From Prorocentrum cordatum (lineage: Eukaryota > Sar > Dinophyceae > Prorocentrales > Prorocentraceae), in contig CAUYUJ010018641.1 of assembly GCA_963575745.1 (NCBI GenBank), positions 1-64,000 on the forward strand: a DNA stretch of 64,000 nucleotides. The letters are read 5' to 3'. Both the position numbers and the translations under genes were made by a program. Every line of letters begins with the position of its first letter. Positions within the stretch are counted from its first letter, which is position 1. Below are positions 22,179-31,890 of this stretch, piece after piece. Below the pieces are notes generated by a model. That model was not told where the DNA came from. It searched no databases and was given only the letters and a program-made list of their open reading frames with translations.

Positions 22179-25104
22179 ATGCGTTTGGCGAGCTGGAACC
22201 TGAACAAAGCAGGTGAGGCTCATTTTAAATGTGCTGAGATTCTCCATCATATGAGGGCATGTGGTGGGCTCTTTGCATGTCAGGAAACTCAATACCTTGT
22301 GCATGGTGAATTTGAACGCTTGGGGTGGCGCATCAAAACTAGTTCGTGTAGCAAGGCAGCTCTCATCTTCAACAGATCTTGGGCGGCTGCCGTCCGCATG
22401 TTCTTTACATGTTTCACGAGGTTCGTTGTCGGCGTATTTGGGTCAGAAAAGTCACCACTTATTATTGTGTCAGCGTATTTGCCAGACCCTCATGTGGAGG
22501 ATTGTGTAGAGATAGCTGCGGAGGTCTATGAGCAAATCAGACGTGCTCGCAATGTACTCCGCACTAAGTTTCCTCAGGCCAGCTTTTGTGTTCTGCTCGA
22601 TGCAAATGTGGAGATTCCGCCTGGATGCAAGTTTACGTATAATGGGGAGGAGTATGGGGCTACTGGAGAGGAGGGTACTCGTACGGACAGAAGGTGGGAG
22701 AGAGGAGGAGACGGTACACAGCAGATTGAGAGGAGGAATCGGAGGAGGAGGCTGAAGGAGCTGCTCTTAGAGTTCATGGAATCACATGGACTGAAGGCCG
22801 CCAACACTTTCAATACTAGGAAGCATACCTGGGAGTCGTGGGGGGAGAACAAGTTTCTGACTTCGAAGAGGGTCCTGGATTACCTACTGGTCCCTCATCG
22901 TTGGGAGGTCTCGGATCTGGAGGTGAAGTGGTGTTTCAAGAGGGGTGGTAAGAAGCAGTTCAGTAGATTATCCGATCACGCTATCATCGCGGCGAGTTTC
23001 ACGGACCCTGGGAATGTGATTGTTCGTCGCCCTGACCCCCAGCCTGCTCAGAAGTCTAGGCCGTCCCTGGTCGGATACAAGTGTTCGACTTGGGCTGATG
23101 AGCATCAGGCTCGGCAGCATGTGGATTTGAATCTAGGCGGTGCGGCCTTCGCTCGTTCGAGGTGTCCGTCTGTGACCTGTCCAGAGTGTTTGCAGAGTAC
23201 TATGCTGGAGGCGTACGTGTCGCCTGCGGTGGGCTATTCCACCACGAGTGCGAGAAGACCTAGGGAGCCGCCCAGGCCGGTGCAGCTCACTCGGGCCGAG
23301 GAGGAGGTTCAGATGTGTCCGAAGGAGGAGGTGGAGAGGTTGAGGAGGTTAAAGAATGAGGCCAATCGTCTACGCAGAAGTTATCGACGTGATATGATCA
23401 TGTGCAGATGCCCCCCAACAAAGCGAAAGGTCAGATATACTATCAAACATTTAGTGGTGGATGGGAGGGAGACGGAGGACCGTGAGGAGTGGAAGGAGGA
23501 GCTCGACAAGTTCGTTCGTTTCAAGGTGTCGTCCGAGGAGGTACGCAATTCCACTAACAGTATGATGGAGGGGATCAGGATGAGGGCTGTACATGAGGTA
23601 CGATCCACATCAGTTGTGGGAATTAGTATGGCGCTGCTTCTCAGAGCACGGGCTCGGCTGAAGACCCAGAGGGCTACTGGGCCAGATGGGATACCGTGCG
23701 AGATTCTTAGGAGCTTGCCGTGGTGTGCTCTCAGAGCGATGCAGAAGTTGTTCGATAAAATCATCAAGCTCATGACTCCGTATCCTCAGTCGTGGCGTGA
23801 GATTCTCGTCTCTTTTATGCCCAAAATCCCAGGGATTACTAAGTTAAAAGACGGTCGTTTGCTGTGTATGCAGAAAGCTGTTTCGAGATGGTTCAGTTCC
23901 TGTATTGTTCTCCTGGTTGAGGGCCATATTGAAAGAAACGGAGTGTTTCGTCATATTGGGTTGTATGGTTTCCAGGAACATCGTCGTACACACGAAATCA
24001 CGGCTAGCATCAAACATATAGGTCAACATGCTGCACACTGGGGAAAAGGGAAAACGGCACACTTGGCGAACGCTGATGTCCTCCAGGCGTTCGATCACTG
24101 CACGGTGGCCAATGTCAGGCGCGGGTTGGATCATGCGAGTGTGCCCCTGTACCTACAGTATGCTCTACTTAACCCCTTGTGTGAATGTGTAGGCACTGTC
24201 TATTATGATGGGATTGAGGTTTTGGAGGTAAGGTGGGACAAATGTATTCGGACGGGCGGGCCTGAGGGTCCATTGGCTTTCAATCTTATTGTTGCTGCTA
24301 TGTGGAGGTCCACGATTCGAGAATGGGACGTACTAGGACTAGGTTATCGTATTGAGTTTGCGACTGGCTCGACTAGCTGTGTTTCGATTATTAATCACTT
24401 CCTTTGGGCGGACAACTGTTATGTTCTGGCTCGGAGTCGGGAGGAACTCACGCGCATGTTACACGGTCTATCTACACAGTTACATGATTGATCCTCCGCG
24501 AGATGCGGAAGGGGAAATATTACGCACTGCTGATCTTGTTCTCTCGATGGGGTCGGAGGATTCGGGAGTGTATCGATTTAGAAGAGTGACGGAGATGGAG
24601 GTGCTTGGGGCTCATATTTGTTCTGAACTACATGTGAATGAGCACCCAGATTTGGATGCTAGTATTGGCTCTGCTCGCAGGGCTTTCTGGGGGCAGGCGA
24701 CCTTCTTCCGCTCCACGGCCATCCCGTTGAAAGATAAGTATGAGAGGTATGCACAGAGGGTTCAGAGTATTGTTCTCTACGCGGCGGAAGGATGCACGGT
24801 CGACTCTAGTTCATTGAGTGCCCTTCATATCTTTGAGGGTAAGTGCCTGGCTGTAATGTCTCGTTGTATACGGAGGGAAGGGGAAAGTTTTCAGGAATGG
24901 AATGCGAGGAGGTATGAACGTGCGAGACAAAAATTTCATGATGCACACTATGCGGGTATTGTACAGAAGTTTCTCAGAGTGCACTGGATGTGGGCAATCG
25001 ACATCCATGAATTTGCCAGGAGGCGCTGGAGGCAAACTCGACAAGAGCTTGGAGAGATTCTCGTTTCTCATGCCTGGCGTTTGGCCGACTGTGGGATAGA
25101 ATGA
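22179..25104 (+). pseudogene. LINE-A ORF2, APE-type endonuclease plus reverse transcriptase (one frameshift)
   Basis: ORF2 would nick target DNA and copy element RNA onto the nick. Starting at ATG 22179, the endonuclease motifs appear in order: W-N-L-N, C-Q-E-T (Glu 22284), L-D-A-N (Asp 22599), H-T-W, L-D-Y-L, S-D-H (22971). The RT motifs follow: A-T-G-P-D-G, S-F-M-P-K, D-V-L-Q-A-F-D (motif A, about 24076-24099), G-G-P-E-G-P (motif B, 24255-24272) and W-A-D-N (motif C, 24405-24416). Motif C has Asn where most RTs have the second Asp, and motif B has Glu where Gln is usual. The first frame stops at 24489-24491; the homologous continuation lies in another frame to 25104, while LINE-B2 is continuous there, so one indel is inferred near 24490. 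ORF1 ends in the same frame 24 bases upstream with a single TGA. Confidence 0.85.
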
Positions 25105-25160
25105 GGACAGATTCAAGCGAGGCTCTCAGATGTTGGGGGAAATAGAAGGAGGCCAGCTCA

Positions 25161-26045
25161 ATGAAACGACATCGTGGGGGACAGGAGAGTGTAGGACTTC
25201 GTCCGTGGTACTATTCATTGGAATCGTTTTATGGTTTATCCTGGTGGGAGTTCTTTGCTGGAAGTTTTGAACATTTCATGGATTTCGCTGCACATGTTTG
25301 TACTCGTACTATTTTAAAGTATTTCCAAAAGAAATGCAAAGGCTTGACGTCCTCAGGAGTGCCTGTGTTCTTGAACTTGGATGAGGATGGAGGGGTTCAT
25401 ATTGGTCATGATCGGGAGGATACACCAGCATATAGGGATCGTCTCAGCAAACGTATCGCGTTGTATAACATGCGTTGCACACAGTGGGACCTCGAAACGG
25501 ATGGGATACCACTGGATATCCAGGGGGACTCACTGCTTGTTATTAACTGGCTCTGTGGGAAATGGAAAGTATTAGCTCAGGTATATCAGAAAAGGGTGGA
25601 TACTCTGATTAATAAGTTGGACGAGATGCAGGATACATACTTGGTGAGGCCTCCAGAGGCTGGCCGTGACTTCTTCTCTCATTCTTTTCGGGAATGGAAC
25701 CAGAGAGCTGACTTACTGACCCATCAGGCCCGTCAGGGCCACGTGTACGCCGATTTCATTTACCTCAGCGATTTTGAATCTCAGTGTTATACTCCTTGCC
25801 TCATCAAAACCGGCTTTGATGGGGGCGTTTGTAGCCGCGGAAGTGCCTGTGGTGTGTGGATACAGATAGGTCTGCGAAACAAATATATCTTCTCGCGGAC
25901 CGACATCATTTTCAAGGATGTGTATCTTGCGGCTTGGTGTCTGCCACCAAGCGCCACTGTCACAGATACGAAACTATCAGCGGCGGAGCGCATATGCGAT
26001 GTGCTCCCACAGGTTGTGCAGACCTTCTTTGATCATTCGCAGTGA
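25161..26045 (+). CDS. LINE-A ORF3, RNase H with permuted motif order
   Basis: A 294-codon frame beginning at ATG 25161, 56 bases after ORF2. RNase H would remove element RNA from the RNA-DNA hybrid. Motifs in order: G-D-S-L-L-V-I-N-W (Asp 123, codon 25527; like E. coli D70), R-E-W-N-Q-R-A-D-L-L (Asp 184, codon 25710; like D134), then G-F-D-G-G (Asp 220, codon 25818; like D10), and T-D-T-K-L-S-A-A-E at residues 268-276. Canonical RNase H has the last two first. Spacing within each half (61 and 51 residues) fits the fold. In this copy the catalytic Glu of the last motif is Lys (codon 25971), whereas LINE-B, C and the 13.4-kb copy keep Glu, so the enzyme here is probably inactive. The N-terminal 120 residues match no family I know. 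Confidence 0.75.
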   Translation: MKRHRGGQESVGLRPWYYSLESFYGLSWWEFFAGSFEHFMDFAAHVCTRTILKYFQKKCKGLTSSGVPVFLNLDEDGGVHIGHDREDTPAYRDRLSKRIALYNMRCTQWDLETDGIPLDIQGDSLLVINWLCGKWKVLAQVYQKRVDTLINKLDEMQDTYLVRPPEAGRDFFSHSFREWNQRADLLTHQARQGHVYADFIYLSDFESQCYTPCLIKTGFDGGVCSRGSACGVWIQIGLRNKYIFSRTDIIFKDVYLAAWCLPPSATVTDTKLSAAERICDVLPQVVQTFFDHSQ

Positions 26046-26306
26046 TAAGTCACACATTGTTTCATCTTTATCTGTGTTCTTGTTTATTCCAACAGCTTCG
26101 CTGTTCATTGACTCATTCGTTTGTCGTCTGTGTGCTTTGCGTTTGATTGTGTCATTGCTGGCATGTGATTCTCTTTATTCCAACAGCTTCGCTGTTGTGT
26201 TATAAGAGCTGACTGCTTGCGTGATAAATAAGAGGCTCTGTCTCGCCTGATACTTTGTTGGACCTGGCCTTAGTGGCCAAGACGGTCCCAGCAAAGACGC
26301 AAAAAA
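26046..26306 (+). other. LINE-A 3' untranslated region with two TTC-loop hairpins
   Basis: Two copies of a tattccaacagcttcgctgtt unit (stem AACAGC/GCTGTT, at 26091-26105 and 26182-26196) precede the A tail. LINE-C has related copies near 45993, 46019 and 46203, and LINE-B carries a related array between RT and RNase H. The last 20 bases resemble other LINE ends here (gcaaag...cgcaaaa). Confidence 0.65.
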
Positions 26307-26393
26307 GAAAGGTTGACGGTTTACCGCCGGCGCCCAGTTTCGGTGTGTGCCCTTGCTTTCCGGGTTTTGGACCCTACCAAGTGGTCCCAAGCG
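26307..26393 (+). repeat. Hairpin right half and module G terminus
   Basis: The right half of the hairpin split by LINE-A ends with cgcccagt at 26338. It is followed by the last 45 bp of a G module (ctttccgggttttggaccc, then accaAGT), so the sequence upstream and downstream of LINE-A belongs to one module array. Confidence 0.65.
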
Positions 26394-26830
26394 CTCCCCG
26401 GAGTTCCCAAGCGCATTCAAGCAGTCCAAGCGGTTCCATGGCGCTCCCAAGCGTTTCGATGCATTCGCAAGTTCTCGGCAGTGCTCCCTGGCGCGCTTGC
26501 CGGCGCTCCCCCGCAATGCAGGTGCTGCCGCAGCCATGCGCCCGCATCGTAGCGAGGAGGGGCCAGACCCACCCCTCGCGCTCCCCCTCCAGCCATGCGA
26601 CATTCGCGCCGAAGGCGGCTGCGTCGACAATCCACAGGGGTCCGCATTTGCTTTCGGTGTTCGAAAGCAACGCTGCGAGGGCGCTGGCGCGGCAATCCCA
26701 TGGGTCCCCGTGGGCCTCGAGCGAGTAGCCGCGCCGTCGGGCTCCTCGCTGATGGCCACGCGCGCGGCAGTTGTATTCGCCTGCAGCTTTGGGTTTTGAT
26801 TTGAGGCCGACAGGACACGCAGAGTGCATA
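26394..26830. other. GC-rich insert of unknown nature
   Basis: About 440 bp seen once in the window, with short echoes of cccaagcg at its start. Long open frames exist on both strands, which is expected from the high GC content. I recognise no product. It ends where family A resumes at gcggtttcggtatatttgac. Confidence 0.45.
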
Positions 26831-28031
26831 CGCGGTTTCGGTATATTTGACTTAACTCGAGATGCAGGACAGCTACAGTGCTGGTAAGCACACTCTATCG
26901 ATTCAGAATGATCAGGCGCGTTCGTATGTTGCATCCAGATGTCTGAACTCGGTCTGCCAGCCGAGCTAGATCCGCAAACCTAGTCGTACTATTTGAGTCA
27001 TCTTGACAGGCGCTCTCGGTTTTCTGTACTTCACTCGAGCTATATGACAGCTACAGAGCTGATACCTACAGAAAACGATTCCGAGTTATCAGTCGCGTTT
27101 GTCTGTTGAATCCAGAGCTCTGAACTCGGTCTGCTGCCCGCTCTAGAATCGCGAAACTATTCGTATTGTTTGAGTCATCTTGAGAGGTCCTGTCGGTTTT
27201 CTGTACTCAACTCGAGTTCTGGGGGGCTACCTTTCTGGTAGTCACAGAAATCGATTTGGAGACATCAGGCGCGTCCGCCTGTCGAATCGAGAGCTCGGAC
27301 CTCGGTCTGCTGCCGAACTAGCGCGAAACTGTTTGTATTGTTCGAGTCATGCTGAAAGATGCTGTCGGCTTTCGCGGGCGGGTTGCAATTTTTCGCCCGG
27401 TCGCGATTGCGGTTGCGCCCGCGGGCGCTTTGAAATGTGTCGCCCGGTTGCGGTTGCGGTTGCGGTTGCGCGCTCCCGCGGGCGCTTTGAAGTGCGTCGC
27501 CGGGTTGCGATTGCGGTTGCGCGCTCCCGCGGGCGCTTTGAAATGTGTCGCCCGGTTGCGGTTGCGGTTGCGGTTGCGCGCTCCCGCGGGCGTTTTGAAA
27601 TGTGTCGCGGGGTTGCGGTTGCGCGCCCGCGGGCGCTTTGACATGTGTCGCCCGGTTGCGGTTGCGTTAACTTGGGCTGTAGGGGGGCTGCAGGGCTTGT
27701 AATCACAGGAATCGGTTCGGAGACATTAGACGCGTCCGCCTGTCGCATTCAGAGGCCTGAACTTGGTCTGATACTCGAGCTAGGTTTGCCAAACTATTTG
27801 TATTGTTCGAGTGATCTTCAGGGTTTTTGTCGATTTACGGACGTAACTCAGGCTGTAGGAGAGCTACAGAGCTCGTACAGAAGACAATCCAGAAGCATCG
27901 GGGGCGTTCGGCTGTTGCATCGAGAGATCTGAAATTGCTTGGGCTGAAAAACTATTCGTTCTGTGCAATTTTTTTCGACGTTATATTTTGTCAGGAAGCT
28001 CTACGAGTCCCCCGGCGGTAACAAAGGTTGA
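26831..28031 (+). repeat. Family A composite interrupted by a minisatellite
   Basis: Three subunits, then at about 27370 the subunit breaks into a hexamer-based array and resumes at gttaacttgggctgtagg (27664). The closing hairpin is complete on its left side and loop (to 28031), where a LINE 3' fragment is inserted. Confidence 0.75.
27370..27665 (+). repeat. Minisatellite built on GGTTGC hexamers
   Basis: Units begin at gcgggcgc (27421, 27478, 27529, 27586, 27629), spaced 57, 51, 57 and 43 bp. Most of the length differences come from the number of ggttgc hexamers. It lies within one 177-bp subunit of family A. Arg/Asn and Ala/Gly frames across it are by-products. Confidence 0.8.
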
Positions 28032-28216
28032 GGTGTGTGTGTGCCATGCCTTCGTTGTCGTGTGTGTGTGCTTGACCTCTCATCCTCCTAATAAGAGTTG
28101 GCTTTCGCCTCTGATCGTTTGGATCGGTGAGGCTTCCGCCTACTCCCGATGCGCCCGCTCCTTGCTTCCGACTAGGCTGGAAAGCCTGCACAGTCGACCG
28201 CAAAGTCCGCAAAAAA
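28032..28216 (+). mobile_element. LINE 3' end fragment in a hairpin loop with target duplication
   Basis: A 185-bp fragment of LINE 3' sequence (ending cctgcacagtcgaccgcaaa and cgcaaaaaa) is inserted in the loop of a family-A hairpin. The loop sequence acaaaggttga is present on both sides (28021-28031 and 28217-28227), an 11-bp exact target-site duplication. This is the cleanest insertion in the window and fixes the target site. Confidence 0.85.
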
Positions 28217-28577
28217 ACAAAGGTTGACGGTTTACCGCCGGCGCCCAGTTGGTCGACCCGACCAGAAAGGACAATGTGACAACGTTTTGCGAATATTTGA
28301 AGGGTATTTGACCATTTATTTTGAGAAAGCAGATTTTTACGCCGAGCATTCGCATATAGACTTTGTTCCCTGAGCAGCTCAGCTCTCTACAGCCAGTTTT
28401 ACTATTAGTTGACTTCCGGGAACCGACTGCACCTTCACTCCGAAAATCTCAATTTGACGTTTTTCTAGAAAAGCTGCAAGAAGCTCTCCGCTTCGATCCT
28501 GAGCTTTCTTACGGGTGCAAGGAGCTCTACGAGGTTCCCGGCGGTGACCAGGTTGACGGTTCACCGCCGGCGCCAGT
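28217..28577 (+). repeat. Hairpin right half plus family F module
   Basis: The hairpin is completed to 28249. An F module starting at the recurrent point ttggtcgacccgaccag follows, with a diverged middle (ccttcactccgaaaatctc) and an F-type hairpin ending at 28577. Confidence 0.75.
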
Positions 28578-29445
28578 GCTTCCGGCGCGCTGGAGAGCTA
28601 GTTGGCAAGAAAAATCTCGACGGACATTTTGAGGAATTTTGGTTGGTTGAGAACTTTGTTGTCGAAATTCAACCATTCGTGAGAGCTCTAGTATTTTTTC
28701 CCGTGATATTCGATCTTATTCCCGCTCGTCATCTTGATCTCAGCTCGATCGGGTAGCTTTTACTGCCAAAAAGCACTGCGGCGGGATCGGCCGTTTCGAG
28801 TCATCTTGATACGCGCTGTCGGCTTTCTCAAGATAACTCGAGCTTCAGGACAGCTACAGAGCTGGTGAGCACAGCTCATCGATTCAGAATGATCAGGCGC
28901 GTTCGCATGTTGAACCCAGAGGTCTGAACTCGGTCTGCTAGCGGAGCTAGGTCCGCAAACCTATTCGTATTTTTCGAGTCATCTTGACAGACGCTCTCGG
29001 TTTTCTGTACTTAACTCGAGCTACAGGACAGCTACAGAGCTGACACGTACAAAATCTGATTCAGAATCATCAGTGACCGTTGTCCGTTGAATCCAGAGCT
29101 CTGAACTCGGTCTGCTGCCCGACCTAGAATCGCGAAACTATTCGTATTGTTCGAATCATCTTAAGAGATGCTGTCCGTTCTCTGCACTTAACTCGGGCTG
29201 TAGGGTGTCTGCATGGCTGGTAATCACTGGAATCGATTCGGAGACATCAGGCGCGTCCGCCTTTCGAATCCAGAGCTCCGAACTCTGTCTGCTGTCCGAA
29301 CTAGGTCCGCGCAGCTATTCGTATTTCTCGAGTGATCCTGAGAGGTGCTGTCGGTTTCCTGCACTTAACTCGGGCTGTGGGGGGGGGGCTGCAGGGCTGG
29401 TAATCTCAGGAATCGATTCAGAGACATCAGACGCGTCCGCCTGCC
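28578..29445 (+). repeat. Family A composite lacking its tail
   Basis: Prefix and four subunits. The copy ends within a subunit (gacgcgtccgcctg), which is joined directly to F sequence, so the tail arm and hairpin are missing. A run of nine G lies near 29382. Confidence 0.75.
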
Positions 29446-29777
29446 GACCCGACCAGAACGGACAATGTGACAACTTTTGGGTGGTTTTGCGAATATTTGA
29501 AAGATATTTGACCATTTATTTTAAGAAAGCAGATTTTTCGCACCTGTAGACCAGTATGAGGGCTTCTGCGTCTTGATATGAGCTCTCTACATGCAATTTT
29601 ACTATCAAAACACTTGGCGAAACCAACTTTATGTCGACATGATAAAATCATGTTTTCTCTTTTTCGAGAAATGCTTCCAGAAACCCTTTCTTTTAATGCT
29701 GAGCACTCTTACGCGTGTTAGGAGCTCTACGAGCTTCCCGGCGGTGACCAGGTTGACGGTTCACCGCCGGCGCCAGT
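29446..29777 (+). repeat. Family F module
   Basis: Complete F body from ccgacccgaccagaacgg to an F-type hairpin ending at 29777, with the ttaagaaagcagatttttcg and tcgacatgataaaatcatg variants. Confidence 0.75.
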
Positions 29778-29900
29778 CTCTTCGCTCTTCGGGTTTTGGA
29801 CGCTACCAAGTTCACCACTTTCTTCTTTCTGGTCGGGTCGACCAACTGGGCGCCGGCGGCAAACCGTCAACCTTTCTTACCGCCAGGGGACTCGTAGAGC
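29778..29900. repeat. Module G terminus meeting an inverted hairpin
   Basis: The last 30 bp of a G module (ggacgctaccaAGT) is followed by a reverse-complement F start (ggtcgggtcgaccaact) and an inverted A-type hairpin (about 29842-29890). This is an orientation breakpoint. Confidence 0.6.
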
Positions 29901-30487
29901 TTCCATAACTCATAGAGCTTCCCTTAGCAAGCTATTGCTGGAAGCTTAAGAGTAATTCCGGGGCGCTGGAGAGCTAGTTGGCAAGAAAAAATTCGACGGA
30001 CCTTTCGGTGACTTTTGGTCGGTTGAAAATTTTGTTCTCGAAATTCCTCAATTCGTTTGAGCTCTAGTATTTTTTCCGGTGATATTCGATCTTATTCCCG
30101 CTCGCCATCTTGATCTCAGCTCGATCGGGTACCTTTTACTGCCAAAAAGAACACTGGCAGGATCGGTCGTTTCGAGTATCTCGCAGAGCTCTTCGTCATC
30201 GATGAGCTAGAGGAATTCTGGCGCAGGGTGAGCTAGTTGGTCGACCCGGCCAGAACGGACAATGTGAGAACTTTTGGGTGGTTTTGCAAATACTTGAAGA
30301 TATTTGATTATTTATTTTGAGGAAGCAGATTTTTAGCACCTGTGAACAAATATGAGGGCCTCTCACCTGTGAACAAATAGCAATTTTGAGCACCTGTGAA
30401 CAAATATCTTAATATGAGATCTGTAGGCGCACTTTCACTATTAAAACACTTGGGGGAACCAACTTTGTGTCGACATGAAAAAAATAC
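29901..30487 (+). repeat. Head, A prefix, then family F
   Basis: Forward head and A prefix (to about 30175) are followed by an F head and body. Near 30337-30410 the phrase cacctgtgaacaaata is repeated three times at about 28-bp spacing. The F body breaks at atgaaaaaaat (30487), where a 1.3-kb insert begins. Confidence 0.7.
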
Positions 30488-31762
30488 CCTGGCGACGTAC
30501 CCAACCCCTGCGCAAAAGCGGGGCGCAAATAGTTTAGGATACTTTATAAGGGGGCGATGACGGAGCGAGGGTTGCATATGTCTGCAGACGGAATTCGGGA
30601 GACTCGCAGGACACTGGCTACAGGGAAAGGGCTTGATAAAGCTGATGATCTACAATTCCTGAGCACTCCTAGCCACTTCGAAAACGGGGATCACAGCAGG
30701 CCTCGAAAGTGGCGACAGGTTCGCAGATCGCAGCCCCGCAGGGATGGCGAGGTCTCATTTGAATCTGCCCGTGGCCCTCACTGTGCTGGGCCCCCCAGCA
30801 GGCCTCGAAAATGGCGACAGTTTCGCAGATCGCAGCCCCCCAGGGATGGCGAGGTCTAATTTGAATCTGCCCGTGGCCCTCACTGTGCTGGGCCCCCCAG
30901 CAGGCCTCGAAAATGGCGACAGTTTCGCAGATCGCAGCCCCCCAGGGATGGCGAGGTCTAATTTGAATCCGCGCGATTACCCTCACTGTGCTGGGCCCCC
31001 CAGCAGGCCTCGAAAATGGCGACAGTTTCGCAGATCGCAGCCCCCCAGGGATGGCGAGGTCTAATTTGAATCTGCGCGTGGCCCTCACTGTGCTGGGCCC
31101 CCCAGCAGGCCTCGAAAATGGCGACAGTTTCGCAGATCGCAGCCCCCCAGGGATGGCGAGGTCTAATTTGAATCTGCCCGTGGCCCTCACTGTGCTGGGC
31201 CCCCCAGCAGGCCTCGAAAATGGCGACAGTTTCGCAGATCGCAGCCCCCCAGGGATGGCGAGGTCTAATTTGAATCTGCCCGTGGCCCTCACTGTGCTGG
31301 GCCCCCCAGCAGGCCTCGAAAATGGCGACAGTTTCGCAGATCGCAGCCCCCCAGGGATGGCGAGGTCTAATTTGAATCTGCCGCGGTTACCCTCTATGCA
31401 GGACCCCCCAGCAGGCCTCGAACATGGCGACAGTTTCACAGATCGCAGCCCCCCAGGGATGGCGAGGTCTAATTTGAATCTGCCGCGGTTGCCCTCTATG
31501 CAGGACCCCCCAGCAGGCATCGAACATGGCGACAGTTTCGCAGATGGCAGCCCCCCAGGGATGGCGAGGTCTAATTTGAATCTGCCGCGGTTACCCTCTA
31601 TGCTGGACCCCCCAGCAGGCCTCGAAAGTGGCGACAGTTTCACAGATCGCAGCCCCCCGCGGGCAAGACAAGAAGAGGCGGGAGGCGGGAGGCGGGAGAA
31701 GGGAGAAGGGACGCGACCACACTGCTCTATTCAAAACGAATACCCAACCAAGGAGGGTTGGG
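30488..31762. other. 1.3-kb insert carrying a 102-bp minisatellite
   Basis: The F module is interrupted between gaaaaaaat and gaatgttcaattttcga; an uninterrupted copy at 35470 shows the two are normally adjacent. The insert starts accctggcgacgtacccaac and ends accaaggagggttgggaat, giving a short CCCAACC/GGTTGGG inverted similarity near its ends. Its first 170 bp are unique. I cannot assign it to a known element class. Confidence 0.55.
30676..31660. repeat. Tandem array of about nine 102-103 bp units
   Basis: The word cagcaggcctcg recurs at 30796, 30898, 31001 and 31103 and onward. Most units are 102 bp (34 codons); the unit spanning 30898-31001 is 103 bp and shifts the frame. Long open frames therefore exist on both strands (+ 30988-31767 and - 30669-31643), with a 34-residue repeat. 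The last three units differ (ccgcggttaccctctatgc). I see no start, signal or domain that shows it is translated. Confidence 0.8.
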
Positions 31763-31890
31763 AATGAATGTTCAATTTTCGAGAAATCCCTCCAGAAGCT
31801 CTCACTCTCGACTCTGAGCTCTCACACGTGAAAGGAGCTCTACGAGATTCCCGGCGGTGACGAGGTTGACGGTTCACCGCCGGCGCCAGT
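31763..31890 (+). repeat. Family F module, 3' end
   Basis: The interrupted F module resumes with cgagaaatccctccagaag and ends in an F-type hairpin at 31890, confirming that the 30488-31762 segment is an insertion. Confidence 0.75.

Larger units (their letters stand above)
20495..26306 (+). mobile_element. LINE-A, near-complete non-LTR retrotransposon
   Basis: A 5.8-kb element with ORF1, ORF2 (endonuclease and reverse transcriptase) and ORF3 (RNase H), no long terminal repeats, and a short A tail (gcaaagacgcaaaaaa). It sits inside a module-tail hairpin: the left edge is cccccgg, the right edge resumes at aaaggttgacggtttacc. About 16 bp of the hairpin is missing at the 5' side, so no target duplication is left there. 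ORF2 has a frameshift near 24490 and ORF3 has a catalytic Glu changed to Lys, so this copy is probably dead. Confidence 0.9.

Noticed and set aside
25161-25530. A canonical RNase H start upstream of G-D-S in LINE-A (the D-E-D-G-G stretch near 25380)
   Set aside because: It lacks the following E48-like helix and has no counterpart in LINE-B, so it is not a first RNase H half.
20495-26306. LINE-A as an LTR retrotransposon
   Set aside because: No terminal repeats, integrase, protease or primer-binding site; the endonuclease is APE-type and a 3' A tail is present.
26175-26891. 238-codon - strand frame
   Set aside because: It runs from a LINE 3' end through a hairpin into GC-rich sequence and a repeat, so it cannot be a single evolved gene.
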